This document shows positions 13,801 through 28,800 of a stretch of 46,958 bases of DNA, in pieces. The notes below the pieces were generated by a model. It was not told the origin of the DNA. It did no database searches and saw only the letters and a program-made list of their open reading frames with translations. The translations under genes were made by a program, and so were the position numbers. Origin of the DNA: Phoronis australis (lineage: Eukaryota; Phoronida; Phoronidae); NCBI GenBank assembly GCA_002633005.1, contig NMRA01001139.1, forward strand, positions 1 to 46,958, in the 5' to 3' direction. The stretch's first letter is position 1, and every line of letters starts with the position of its first letter.

Positions 13801-16800
13801 TCTAAATGCCCTCACATCATGTTTGGTCCGTGGCCATTGGCTGCACAGATTACGACACACGAAAATATCTACATTTACTGCTATACACCAAAGAGCCCTA
13901 TTTCAGATTCGGTGTCTAGATATTCTGTGAAATTTTTATCGCTCTGTACACACTTGGGCTTGAATGAAGCCTCTGTATTCTCGAAAACGATTCAAGGACG
14001 AAGATCAAAACCTCAAATGAAGGACTTCGGAAGAAATTAACATTAAAGTTTTTGCGTACGCTGACTGCTAAGTAGATTTCTTGTACTGGTGTTTCGCATC
14101 AGTTGTCTAAATTTTGCTAAAATTAGCGTTATCGCCTATTGGATTTTATCCCCAGAATGTAAGAGGGACAATTTTTCAAAACTAAAATATGCCGTTTATT
14201 AATTGTTCTACCTATGTGTACAATTAATCGATATTACAAACGTCTGAGATATGCCAAGTTAGCACTTTTTCCTGACTTTCTGGTGCAGTAAATCTTATTG
14301 TTTTTTGCAATATCATGTCAACGAATGGCTCAAATACTCAAAGTGAACATTTTGCTGCCATACTTAGTTGACATGTACAGTTCTCCTGAAATAATCTTAA
14401 ATGTGATGTGTGTGTCCAAAAGTCCGTGTTTTGGCATTTTATTAAGAATCAGATGGAATTTTCCAGCAAACTTCTTTTAAACAAATGATTCGCTGCAATA
14501 CCCGACGAGAAGTTACAGTGCCTTGAAGCAGTTAACACTCAATATTTGCATACATTGGTTGTACGACGGTGGTGTTATGGAATGATTCGAGTCTTTTCAT
14601 TGATGGAAGCTGACTGTAAAGTTTCCAAGGCTTAGTACTTAGCAACTTGTTCTACATGTAAGTGTGTACTTACTATGCTTATATACTTAACTGCAATTTC
14701 CAGAGACGCATGAGACAAAAAACTCAAGAAAAAATATTTATTGAAAGATATGGTCGCAGTAAAGATCGCCCGCATGTGGCTGAAGGAGCGAATAAGGGTT
14801 CGTCCTACCTAAGTTTAGGACCGTTTGCTGGTGAGTCGGAAAAGCAGAAAGGTGGCACTGAAACTTTTGCCGATTTGAGACTAGAAAAAGAATACACTAG
14901 TCTCCCACAAGGTGAAAATGTGAACAGTATTCTAGGTCGGCAAAACTTCAGAAACCTTGCACAAAGTGTATTGGAAGTTATTCCAATCTCAAATTTCCAT
15001 CAATTCCACCCCAAAGCCACAGTTTGCTTGCTACTACTACAAACTAAGAGACGATGCATTCAGACTGCATCAGGACATTGACAAATGTAGGATATCTTAA
15101 AGGCGCCCATCACTTTGTCTTTTAACACCATTGTAGTGGCGCATAGCAATGATTGAGGGAAAAGATTTTTTTTAATTTTTTTTTTTAAATTTTGTTTTTT
15201 GCCTTTGAAAACAAGCAGTATATTCAGCCTTCGACGGCTCTGCGGTGGCCAGGTTGCTTTGTGCTTTCCTCCTAAACCTAACTATACCAGGGCCCAGTCT
15301 CTAATCTTTTTACTCGAAATGGAGCTCGAAATTAGGTTTTGCATTTTCTACCCTACTTTTGGGCGAACTCAAGATAAGTGTCTATTATTCTATGCTCGAG
15401 TACACAATAACTTACGTAGATAATTTATTGCCCTTAGTTCACAGTTTGTTAACCCAATATTAAAGCAATAAGTTCGAGTTTGAACTCGAAATTTGGTGTT
15501 TTTACTCGAGTTTGTAGCACGAATATAAGTGTCCTCAAGGGCAAACTTGAACTAGAAACTCCTATGCATAAACTATAATGTATTCGAGCACAGTCTGACA
15601 ACCAATTATCTTAAGTTCGCACAAAAGGAGCAGAGAAATTGCCAAAAATAGTTTCGAGTTCGTTTCGAGTACAACGATTAGAGACCGGGCACAGATTGCA
15701 GAAGTCAGGTGAGAATTGGTTGTCGATCAGCCAGACTTAGCAAATCCTGCAGTTTTAAAGGATTTCTGAATTTCCTGTTCAATTTCTACTCTCCACTTTC
15801 AATCAATTAAGTTTTCAAGAAAGCCACTGTCCCTCAAGTGAGCGGTTTTCTTAAGGCCAATAGCTGGCATTCTTTCACTAAGAACATAGTATACACAAAA
15901 AGTCAAGCAATTAGGTCACCCGCATCCTTCCCATGTAGGACAAAACATAAAATTCTCAGCCAACACTCTCAAATCAAATGGCAAAATGTTCCCCAATGGT
16001 GAGAGTTAGATAAAAGTTACTGGAGAAACGACGAAATAAGGAGTTGAAATCTGTGCCGCCCATCACCTGACTTGGCATGGTGCATAAGTTTCTTTGGAAA
16101 AAACGGAGAGCTCAAACAGACGTGGCCCATGTCCTGTAATGGTTATCCCGAACAACTTCAGCTGGACAAAGCTCGCCTGATATTGTAGTACCCAACTGCA
16201 CTCGGTGATTTTTCCTTCATTTCCGTGGAAAAATTCAAATTTCGCAATATTCGTGTGGGCTGTGGTATTTGGACTGAGTGAAAACAATTGACCAGTGTAT
16301 CCTCAATGATTCATACTACGGGGACCAAATGACTTGCCAAATTTGCGAAAGAAACAAAACTGACCACTGTTTGCAATCAAAGGGTGTTTTTCTGAAGTAC
16401 AATTGAGGAGGGTCTTTGAAGCCATCTTATGTGCATGCAAGTTACCACCAAAATATTGCAAGTGCTCATGACAGTTATCCCAATATGAGAATGGTAGAAT
16501 TATGATGCCTCTCCCTATGGCCACCGGGATGTGAACCCCAAATTATCATAAAAGTCATGACCGTACCCAAAACCAAAGGGAGTTTGACGTGTGTGAACAT
16601 ACCCCCACCAGGATGTGGGATCCAACTTAACAAGCTGAATGTAATTCATATTACATGTACATTCATAATTGGTATTGCAACCGCCTATGTAATAATATTG
16701 TTCTAAAAATTTCTTTTCGTTGTAAATGAACGGATGTCAGCTGCCATTTCAGTACGGAGAAAGCTTGTCACCAAATAGCAAACCTACGGTTTTAGTGTTG

Positions 16801-19800
16801 TTATCCAATCAAATTAGAAAGAAAGCGCATGCGATGGAAGGAATTAATTTCTGTGGGCACGCGAGTTATTTCAACCCAGTAGGCACACAGCAATCCGAAA
16901 TCCAGCAGTCAGATGGGTTGCCCTGAAACGCCCAAAATGTCAACTTTGCAGACATCTAACGTGAATCAGTCCGAGGTGTACAATGGCAACAAAAACCACT
17001 TGATAGACACTTTTAAAACGAGTTGGGTAGAGCGAAACAGTTGTTTTTTTTTTCAACTTATTCAAAGCGAGTCTAATGCAAATAAAGCGAATAGTCTCAA
17101 GAGAGATTTACTAGATCAAATTTTTGCGAACAAAGATCAAACAAAAATGAGCATGACTAATTCTCGGTTTACTCAATTACGTGCACTGAGTTCAACGAGA
17201 TGTAAAAAATTCGTGACAAGCCGATGTCTGTTTTGATGGTATTCCTTGTCACCTGATTATTGCTTTTGTATCTATTGAAAACGATTAGCATTTTTGCCAT
17301 TTTGTCCTGATGAGAACTATGTAAGCAAACAGAAACTTCAACTGGATGTTTGCACCGCCGGTGTAACTTGCACTTCTGCTCTCAACTGTTCTGAATTTAG
17401 ATTTCTGGCTTACAACAATAGCTGACTTTCGAAGTAGTTGCGCCCTGTTGAAATCATTCTTATCTGGAAAAGTACATATGCAATGTCTGTGGTACCATTA
17501 AAATCCATCTGTCCTCTCATGTCTGACCCACCATTGGAGCAATTGAATTTGTTCGTGCATGGCAGTTTTTGATTAATACTCCACTGTCATGTCACGGATT
17601 TATACCTAATCTGAAACGATACCGTGTTAACACAAAAAATGGAAAATCTTTATCACATAACTTTAACTGTTTTCATCTGATATCTGATAAAAGGTATTTC
17701 TATCATTAAAGTTAGACTTTGTTTTGTGTAATGTAAAATTGGCCACAAAAATTTGAATTCGGCCACATACTGTATATATTTGTAGCCTGTTGTGGTTAAA
17801 AGAACTTCAGGGGTGGCGAGAAGTTCTAAGGCTGAACTCTTAAATTTTCCATCTTAGGAATTCGTAAGATCGTCCTTGCACAACACATGGGTAAAATTAT
17901 CACCTTTTTGATAAATCGTGTCTCTTTACTAAGCAATACCTGTAGTTTAATCAATCTTGAATACCAATTTTTGTTCTTTACACTTCCCATTAGTTTCAAG
18001 TAACGATAGCTTCACAGGTGTTTAGTAACAGTGTCAATGCTGTTTTGAGTGATAGTCAATTCTTTACAACATTTTCAGCATCAAAAGATCGTTTTAAATT
18101 CTTCAAAAGTGTGTTCAAAACTTTCTTAATATGTTTTGTGTAGAGTAAATTTTAAATTATGTTCGAAAACCAGGTATGGCACAAGCTAAACAGAGCAATA
18201 AACTTGAATAACTGGCTGCGTTGAAACACTCTCACTACTACACCACAAATACATGTATCATGATTCTAAAATGTTTATTAGTATCACATATTGGCGACCA
18301 GACTCCGCAGAATGCCTCAAACCTGAAGGAAAATCAAAATGCGTCGTCTCTTCAAAGAGGTCTGGAGCGCGAAAAACATACACTATAATGTAATAGTCAC
18401 AGTGGTTTTCTGTTACTGGCACAAAATTCAACCTGAGTACAAAGTATGTCTTACGATTTGTTCGCAAAGATTTTAAAATTCGGTTCGTGTCACAGCATTT
18501 TTCATATATTTTTAAATTTTAAGAACTACACAAACGACCTGTCAATTGTTTGTCACTTCGTGCATTTTTCTCCCACAATCCAAAGCGCGTCTTTCGTTTG
18601 GTACAGCGTATGGCCAGAGGTAAACGTTGAAAAATTCATTTACATGTACATGTACGTGAGAAACTCACCTTTGACCTTTGGTCTAAACAAAACGTGACGA
18701 CTTAAGCAGCAGCCTGTCCGATTAAGAGGCAATTGATATTAGTATTTGCTGTTTAAAATAAGTTATAAAATGTATCATATACAGTATATTCTAAAACGCA
18801 CTAGGGATTATGTTTGGAAAATTGCTTGCTTCACTGGCTTGCCTCATTATATAGTGTCGACCTTGAACTTGGAGTACGATCACACACAATAATCTGACGT
18901 TAATAGCCATCTTGCCAATTGGGTGTTTGCCGAATGACTGTGAACGCATGCTCGCATTGATCTACAAGTTGCAGAAAATTGGAAACTTGGTGGCGACAGA
19001 GTTTTTCCTTTGTGCATATATGAATTTCAAAAATTCCGAATTTTGTGATTTTTCTGGAAATTCCCTCACATGTTAAAAGTTGCCAGAGGGCGCTTTCGTG
19101 AGAAATTTCTGAAAGACAATTCATATTACTCACCTTTTAATAGGGATGTTTACCCAATTTTATGAAGAATAATTAGGAATCGTAAACAATTGAAATTGTC
19201 ATAAGCAGTTACTGCGGTTGTTGGATCCGCTTAAAAGTCGTCACTTGATGCCTTGCTGATGGGAACTACATGTACTGACATGCAATGACGAAGGCACGAT
19301 GGGGGGGTGGCTCCATTTCCTCAGTGCAAAGCATGCGTGCATCCAGGAAGGGGGAGCTCTAACGAGCCCATCCCCTCCCATTTGGCAAAGTGCGATATTA
19401 ACCCAAATGTTAGGTCGACGTATTCTATTGAGGCTGCAGACGATTACCACGCGTACAGAGGAATCAACAAGAATCTCGGTTAACTAAGAAAATTGGATAA
19501 TGAGTCCTCGACACAACCCCATGAACAAACTTACATGATCGATCTAAAGAGTAACCTGATAAAACTAATCAATTTCAGATGCCTTATCGTTTAGTTTGAG
19601 CGCAGAGTACGATGTGGACCGTGTTCAACTGAACTACCGGTCTAGAGAGACTGAAACTCCCCAGCGATCGTTTGTGGAAGTAAAGCCGAACGGTGGGTAT
19701 ATTTATCGCTAGTGCAACAGCTTCTCTCACACACTTCCCCAAATTACATATTAAATCGACTGCTTTATCTACGTGTAGAGACGATAAGCCAATGCCCTCA

Positions 19801-22800
19801 TTACGACACCATGTTCTATATTTCCTAGAAACACTTTTCATACATGTGTAGTTGATATCCAGTTTCATTACACGCCAACATAGTGGGCAACCTAACATCG
19901 TTTTCTTTCCATTTTGGTATTGTTTTTGATAATTCACATGCAAAATTACGAATTAAACATGAAAGGGAGATTGATGGAACATTGAAGTAAATGATAATCT
20001 ATACTAAAACGCTATTAAATAAGAAAACAGAACTTATTTGAATATAGTTTCAATGCTGCCTAAAAGACGTCACTTATGTCCCTTTAGCAACCATTGATGG
20101 AGCATCTGGCGGAGATTTTCGGTGGAAAGAGGTGACACTTAAAGTACCGCCGAATGCAATATCTGGACAAATAAAAATTGAAATAGTAGACCAGCCGCTA
20201 TTAGTGCAAGCAGTACATGACAACACGAAAGGCAGAGCTCACCTCCATCGTCAGGGAATACGGGTGACTCATGGCACGGATGAAAATGTAGTGTTATCAA
20301 CACCAGTCGAAGTGCGAGCGTCTGTTAGATCAATGTTGGAAGAAGCGAGGGATCAACGACTACAGGGCCAAGACTTTGGTATACTGCGTGAAAAAAATGG
20401 GGAAGTAACTGATTTCAGTAAAGAGAGTGGGGTCAGGCGATATGGGGAGGAAGTAGTCTTCTACACCAAAACGTTTGCATATTTTCATATTATCTGGGGG
20501 TTAGCTAAACATTTTGTCGAAACCATCAAAAATACAATTATTACGTCGTACAGTTGTCGGATATGCCCGTACATAAAAGGAGGACAAAATGGCTTCATAG
20601 TAAAGTTATATTGTCATGGCGTAGACGTCGTATGTTCTTCTGATTTGAAACACGAATGTTTAGCCAAAGAGGTGCGCTTGAGAGATAAGACCGAACTGTG
20701 GTTTGAAGTGAAGTGCAGGTGTATTAAGACGAATGACACGAAAACAATTCGCTCTAGAGAGTTTGAACTTCACAGAGATTGTTGCGAAAAAACGGGCATT
20801 AGATTTTCGGAGGCTCAACCTGATATTAAACCACTTGTAGCAGACGAGGTTCAACTGGAGGTGAAGGAGTTAACCTGTAAGAAATCGCTGCTATGGGAAT
20901 CTGTGAAGGTTCATGTAAGTGACCAAACAGGTGTTGTGTATAGTGTATTGATAGTGTGTACCATAATTTCACACGTCTTATTGGTCGAAGCTATTTGATT
21001 TGGCAATGGCAGACAGAGAAATGCAATGTGACTTTTCAACGAATCATGCTCCCTGACCCAAATTCACTCTGTCTGATCACCTCGGTACTTAAGTGGTAGG
21101 AATCCCCTGCTGTAACCCATGACTTAGCAGGCCTCGCGCAGAATCAACCATTTGAGTTTCTGTAGAGCTCCCACGCCGCACAGCGGCTTTTGTGGAAGAT
21201 TGCTTACACTGAGATGCGTTCATCAGGCTAAGTGAGTTTTACAAGCGTTGGATTATCGGGTCGTGTCTAAGACTGCGACCCCATCTAGAACGATGCAACA
21301 TAGCTCTCAGTCTTGCATGCCAGTGTGAATAAGACGTTTTTGTAATGTTAATGTCTACTCTGCGTGCAGAGTGGTGCGCGGTTGTGCAAGCATCACTTCT
21401 GAAAGGGAAATCCATTTGGAATTTGGGGTGAAAACACTTGTACTTGTGGAGGCTTTTTATATTTAGAAGTATTAAGAGAAAATCCTCTTTCTTTAGTATA
21501 ATATAACATATTAGTTGTAGACCCATTGATTAATAGGAGATATCTCCATACATAATTTAGCAGAGCAAACATTGAGAATTGGCTTCAAACTAAAAAAAAA
21601 TTACCAAATTTCGCCCCACCCTCATCTGCTTTCACCCATGCTACAAATTATTCCCTATTTCCTCCTCTTTTGCATCCTGGTCATCGCCAATCACATACTG
21701 TACTTTGTCGTGAACGAAAGTTCAGGAAGCAAACAAGACATAAATCCATTCATACTAAATTTGAGATTTTAACTGAGGCTTGTTGTTCTGTTTGACTAAT
21801 TTACTGAGAACAGACATTGCTGTATTAGCAGCTATTATTATGTGTGCATTTTTCTTTGGTTTTAGGGGCTGTCGAACTCCGCAGCAAAATTTTCGACGAG
21901 TCCAACAAGTGGTATAGCTGGTAAGAAAAAGTGAATGTTTGCTTAGGGTAAAATTGATTCTCCTTCTTGGCGTAGACCGGTAATGCAAGATGTACATGTA
22001 TTCTAGCGCGACAAAATCAAGATGTCGCGAGACTTGACAAAACAAAGCGAGAAAAAATGAGGGTTTTGCGAGTATTATTGGAAGTTTACTTACTAGCATG
22101 ACGTAGCAAATTTCCCTTTGCTAAATTACTTCTATGTCAATATTGCAAAATGTAAATACCCAAGCAGCCACGATATTGAAAGGCCAAAAAACAAATGGGA
22201 GTATCAGTGTGTTGTGTACTCAGGATAGGACAGATAAATTCTCTAATAGTCCGAAATCCTTCAACACCCATTCATTTAGAAAAAGACAAGTTCTACTTAG
22301 GATTAAATCAAATGAAAAAAAATCCCAAACAGCGTTGCTGCAAAAATTGTGGTGGAATCCCATTAGACACCCTAGATCCACACTGTTCTACTGACTGCCT
22401 TGATGCTAACCAGGATAAGGTAATTTTGTGTCCCACTAGATGAGGTTTGTAAATTCATTTGTGTCTGTTTTCGGGAACAAAAGACAATAGCATCCAACAT
22501 TTGAAAAACCAGTTACATGTAGGTCATTAGTCGAATGCCCCTGGAGTCTAGTGAAACCACATTTGGGATCATTTTCAGGGTGGGCGATATTTTGGCTTTG
22601 TTTTTGATATCAGAAACCGAATCCGTTTAATTTTATGAGTCTAAAAAGTTTTAGGTGCTTTTAAAAACTGGACAAAATCCGTGAACATTGCCTTTAAACT
22701 GGCCTTAATTCTGCAAATCTCACAGGGGACAGAGCATATTTAAAATCAATGAAAGTCGTTGTAAGTATAGTATGATGCTGCAAATGATATGCAAATGTAA

Positions 22801-25800
22801 GGAAAATTTCTATACAGATGAGCGTCACTTAGCAGTGAAATTACGAACTATTGCAAACATTTTAATATTTTTTGAAGTTGGAAATGAGTGTGCTTAAATA
22901 AAAAGCTGCCTAGAAAACATTTTTGTTTCACTAACTACATTTCGAAAGCCAATTCCAGTACACTGTACTTTAGAATCACCACATGCTGTGTCAAAATTCT
23001 ACATTCGATATTTTCATAGTCCAATGACTCCTGCGAGTATAAAAAGCGGAAAATTGCTGGCAAGACGACAGGCAGATTTTTAATTTGAAATGTCGCCAGA
23101 GAATTGATAAACCTAAAATTAAACTTAGACTTGAAAATTTCAAACTTTATGCCAATTAAGACTGTTGCCAAATTTCTCAAAATTCATCATTTACAGTATT
23201 TGTCGCCTTTTAACCCCTATATTGTACACGGGTCCATTTTCAGACATTGTTCAAAAACAAAAATTCTGTCGCCAGTTTTGAAATTTGTGTAACAGTTTTC
23301 AGAACTGTCACAAGGAAGGCTCCAAACTTGCTCCACAGGCACACTTTGCTAAAATTTATGACGTAACCATTCACAAAACCTTGTTGTATCCGTAATATAG
23401 ACTGGATTTTTAAAATGCTATCAGTGTTGACCTACTTTTGAAGTTTGTGTGGAGGTAAAGTAAACAATGTTCAAATTTTATGAGGCACACGTTTAAGTCA
23501 ACTTTCAACCATATTGATCATGAACCATTTTAAGTTCTTCCCAGAAGTTATACAAAAAGAAAGACTGTCATTTTGAAGGATGCATTTTTACCTATCGTGA
23601 CATACTGAATGTTCTAAATATAAAGCATACCATTTGAGACGTGGGCTATATTAGAAATGGAGTGAATATTTGGGCTTTCCGTCCATTTTCAACAAATTTT
23701 GGCGAACATTTTCCAGCCTTTTTGGAGATCACCAAAGGAAAGTTTTAATTATCATTCAACTGTTTCCGATCGTCTTTATGGTCAAAAAGCTGAATTGTAA
23801 GGAGTTTCACATGCCATTACAATGCCTACGCATGAAGTTTAAACCCGAAATATCATTGGTGTTTTTGAACTAAATAAAGTTGATTTTGCATCGTCTTTGC
23901 TATATGGTTCATTTTTTGATGGAAAAGGTGCCAGTCAAAATACTGCACCACCACCTCGACTCCACAAGAACATATCAAAGTTAATTAAGTTGTTTTTTGG
24001 TCTAACACTATAAGAGTTCATATTCACGTCTCTAACTATTTGTGCATAAAGTACATGTCACATCAGAGATGCGTGGTTGAAATAATTGGCCTTAAGGTTG
24101 ATATCCCATTGGGGCCTCAAATAGACTAGTGAGGCGATGTTGACGGAGGCATTTTGATCGATTACCTGCGTTTGATAGGAGCTTCTGATCAGTGGACTAG
24201 TACGTCATCACAGAATTCAAAAAATTCCCTTCTTGAGTAGTAGTCAGAACAAGATTTTTTCTAGAGTGCAATTGCCTGGTCGGACATGATTTAGTGGGGC
24301 GACATCTACAGTCTGTGTATTCATTCACACCTCAAAAGCTCATTCTTGTCTTACAGCGGCACGTTAAATGAGGCTCAAGTACTTGTTAAAAATACTTAGG
24401 GAATCACTTTTGCAACAGATTCTATGGTAGGTGTGGCTAGACAAAATAAACACACGCTATTTTCTTTAATCACTACTAAGCACGACAAGTTTTGCACCAG
24501 ATACTGATGTACTCCTGCACTTAGGAAGTGCGGTCTCTCACTTCAGTTACAATGCATTTTCATGGACAGTTGTAATATTTTCCAAATCAGCAGCATGATG
24601 TAGTTTCATGAAAAATATCTGTAATTAACTTTAATGCTCCCCTGTGTCTATGTTAGGTCTATGAATTTTATTTTTAACAACGTGCTCAATGTAAAAACAG
24701 CCGAGTGACACAGGTGTTACATGTTAAGACCGAGAAGCCTAGCATGACAGTCATCCGCATGTGTCTCGTCAACACAAGTTCTGTCTTACTGCAACATTAA
24801 TATTAATCGCTGAAACACCTACGTAAGATTAAAACCCTTTGAAATTCTAACTGACCATTATGACTCATCTGAAATGAGGTCAGGTACAACAATAATGTAG
24901 GCATTTAGTGCAGTCAGCGCCCACCGTAGCAGTAGTGGATGATGAGAACTAGTTCGGGATTATCCGTCAGACACTCAAACAAAGGCTCTTACTTGGGACT
25001 GGAGGGGGTGTTTAAGTATTCTGTGACCGGGATATATCAAAATTCTTGCAACCGAGATGTTGGGTCAAAGAGCACAATATGGTTTCAAATGCTGTGTAAC
25101 CTTATATTTCGTTACTAGAAACCACGAATGCACGAAAACTTCACTTGAAGCTACTGAGAACAGTTTCGCTAGGTCTCAAGAATGAGGAGTTTAAAAGACT
25201 GAGGGCAGACTGTTACTGGCTTTAGTAAGTACAGAAACTTAATTTTCACTGTTTCTCAAATACGCTTGTGTGTCGGGTCACATGTCTTCAATAGCTTCAA
25301 CGACTTTCATTGGTTGTGAAAACTTTTGGACAACTACCTGTAATTACCTGCAAAGAAGAAGCAGTTGAGATTATCTTGGGTACAATGTTGCCTTTCGTTG
25401 CACTATGATATGTTAGTTCTCGTTGATAGAAATAAACATCTTCAATTACAAACGATGTTGACTGGACATGATTAATTTTGTGTCGTGATATCAGTTAATT
25501 ACCTGTGATTCTTTTGTGGAGTCAATACTTTTCTGTGCACTACATGTAGGTCAGTCATTTTTAGTAAAATTCTAGCGACACACACTATTCATGACTAAAC
25601 TTCTTCATTTGCATAGTTAAAGAGTACTGGAAATTTACGGGAGTAGGCTCACGGTCGGATGATACACATTTAACACACGTCTAATGAAACCAAATATATA
25701 TGTACGTGTGCATGTACGTTCAGACGTTCTTTGAAAGTGTGTCGTTTCATAGCGCAAGTTTAAAGCAAAATTAGGATCAATTATTCACTCGGGAACGACG

Positions 25801-28800
25801 TACGTCAAGGCAAACTACATTTTTTTGTCGACAAAGTCAGTTTGACTCAGTGTCATGAAAAATATTAGCTGTTCAGAAAGTATCACTTACTTTGTGTTCT
25901 TGTTGATCAGCGTTGCGTTTTTGGAAAGTGTGTCGGATGTCTCAGATTTAAAACTACCACAAGTTGGAATATCAATATTTTGAGGTCAACTTCAATGCTT
26001 CAAGGCGAAATCGAGTACATTTGCTTACGATAAACACAAATTTACCCATCAGTAACACAAACAATATGTAGAAACCACTTTTTATGCGCCTACATAGTTA
26101 TATGTGGACGCATTATGCCGGCCTCCGTCCGTCCGTCGTCCGCCGCTCCAAGACACCTTGACGTATGTTCATGAAATTTTGCCCGTGTTCCTTTGATAGA
26201 TGGGGCGGCGAATTTTTGGACGGATCCGACTACTGGTGTGCCCCAAGTTGCAATATTAGTTATTTACGTTTACTTCTGGGGTTTAAAGGTCCTCAACGTA
26301 CTTTCATAAACTTGGAATGTAGGCAGCTATTAATGAGATGACGCTATGCTCCCGTGTACGTATGGATTGAACGTAATTTGCACCAGGTAGTGACCGTTTT
26401 AGCGGTTTTCAAGTACACTGTATGTCTTAGGCATCCATTCCTCTATCATTCAGAGTGCTGGAAGGATAATTGTGAAAATCGGCATGAGTGTGTCTTTATT
26501 ATGAAGAGGACGGCTGACGATAATTTTCCGACGACTTCGACTACTATGGTATCTCCTAAGGGTAGTTTTGTTTTTTGTTCGTCTGTATCTTCAAATGTCT
26601 TCAACAGATTTTCGTAAAATGTTGAATATAGGCATGGACATGTAATGGTGAGACGACACCATCCTCCTGTTTTTGAAGGAGTCGATGTATTTTGTGCCAC
26701 CTAGTGGCCATTTTTGCTGTTTTTGAGTCTGTATTTTAGCATTCACCACTCCATCAACCAAACCATTTCAAGGATGGTTTTGAAAATTGTTGTATATGTC
26801 GTCAGTGTGAAGAGAAAGGTAAACGATGACAACTTTGATTACTGTGGCGTCTCCTAGTGGTACAGTAGTTCAGTTTTGTTTCATTTTGCGCCCATAGCCG
26901 TATCTCCTAAACCATTGCAGGATCCATATTAAATTTAAGAATTATGTTTATATAGAGCTAAGAACAGAGAACGACGACTTTCAGTCGGATCCAATGAACG
27001 TTGTGCCTCTTAGAGGCAATTTCATGTTATTCGACTTTTCTTTGTTTCAGTGAAGTTCCTTGACAGTTTTTATGGATTGAAGAAGATATGCCATGTTCCC
27101 CTTTTCAGATGGATTGGGCGGTTTTGCTCCACCTACACTGTAGTGGCCATTTTATGATACAAATAAACGACGCCATTTGGGCTGCATTCGTTGGCGCAAT
27201 TCAACGCTCCGCGTTGCTTATGGTGTGGTCGTCCATCAGGGTTGAGTTGTAACATGGGTGAAACAAACCCAGAAAAAATTTTCACGTTCACAATAGTGCG
27301 GTGCTCACTTCCACAACAGGGAGCCGAGACCCGTGCGATATCAAAGTAATCAGGGCAATTACATGTATGTCAGGCGATTGACTGTGGGTTTGTTTAAAGG
27401 GTAGCTATGCTTTGAGATTGTGCGTAGATGGAGAGTGAATAATCAAATCCAGTAATTAATTTATTATCTGATTACCCCTGATTAGACAAATGAAACCTAT
27501 TGTTAATTAAGTAGTCAACTACAAAGAGTAACTTCGCTGTCGCCCTCTTTAAAGATTACTTTAATCAAACTGCCAAAACAATCAAATGTCTTATTTGCTA
27601 TCCAAGAAAGGACTCTCCACTTGTTAGATGTCTGTCCTGTTGGTGAATCTTCGAACTACACACACTGTATAACGACAGTGTACTTCCTGGTCACCGCCTC
27701 TGGTGATGCAACACTTGCAGGCAATTTCTTCTACCCGCGATTCTTCTTGCTGGTCACAGTCTCTGGCTGAGGACGCAACACTTCGGGTAGTATCTTACTA
27801 CCCACAATGCAAGTGACAAGCTCTTAGTTAACTTAGTGTTCGTTAACCCTTGCCCTTGCCAAGATCCCTTCTAGAGTCTTCCACGAGATGGCTCTGTCGT
27901 ACAATTGCTTCTGTACACTGTAGCAAGTCTTTGTGCTTCAACTACTATATAGCGCATCTAATTATCTTGTTGATTTTCGCCCATAATTTAACATTCTACT
28001 TATTTAGTGATTGGCTAATAAAAACCACATGATCATATCCACTCGTATTATTGGCTGTTACAATTTGTTCTCAGAATACTCTAGAATCTCTAGAGTACTT
28101 TGACCCCAGAACCCAAACTTGTAAACACCATCTAAAAATAGATTTTGACGTTAAAATACATGTCAACAAGTTTGACCCCATGATTTAAAAGTACACATGC
28201 ACAAATTTTGGGCAACTTAAAATAGATCTATTCTTACTAATTTCCTGAATCAATATCTATTCTGACAATGTACAACCACTGGGTCGTTTTTCAAAGTGTC
28301 CATATTCGCCAAATGTTTTGTCAAAATAAGTGAACTTTCAAATCATTCATGCGCGGTTTAAAAAACTTCCATTAGATTTTCACAACTTCCACCATTGGGC
28401 CTAATTTTGGCTGGGCTTATTCTCCAAAGTTCCGTAACTTAAATTAAAGCGTATGTCAATGTCATAAGAGCCTGGCATTCTAGTCATGAATAGATAATTC
28501 AATGAATATGATAGACACACGTTTAAAAATCTTCATCAACTGCTGGTTGCCATCTTTAATCTTGAGTTTCTTTGATTTTCTAATAGTTAATGTTAACGCT
28601 GAAACGTTAAGCGGTGGCATTGAACCAGAATTCACGTCTCCAAATTATGAGAAATATTCAGAACCCGAACTCTCCCAGTCTACAAAAAAAACAAATTAGT
28701 CTCCTAACTGCACTGAACACAGTTACCAAAACAATAAATCTCCAAATATTTGGGTAAAAATTGCTAAGTCAAATCACATGAATGTGTACTCAAACATAAA

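Noticed and set aside
28077-28097. Perfect 9-bp stem, 3-base loop hairpin
   Set aside because: Isolated small palindrome of the kind expected by chance in intronic DNA; no associated feature.
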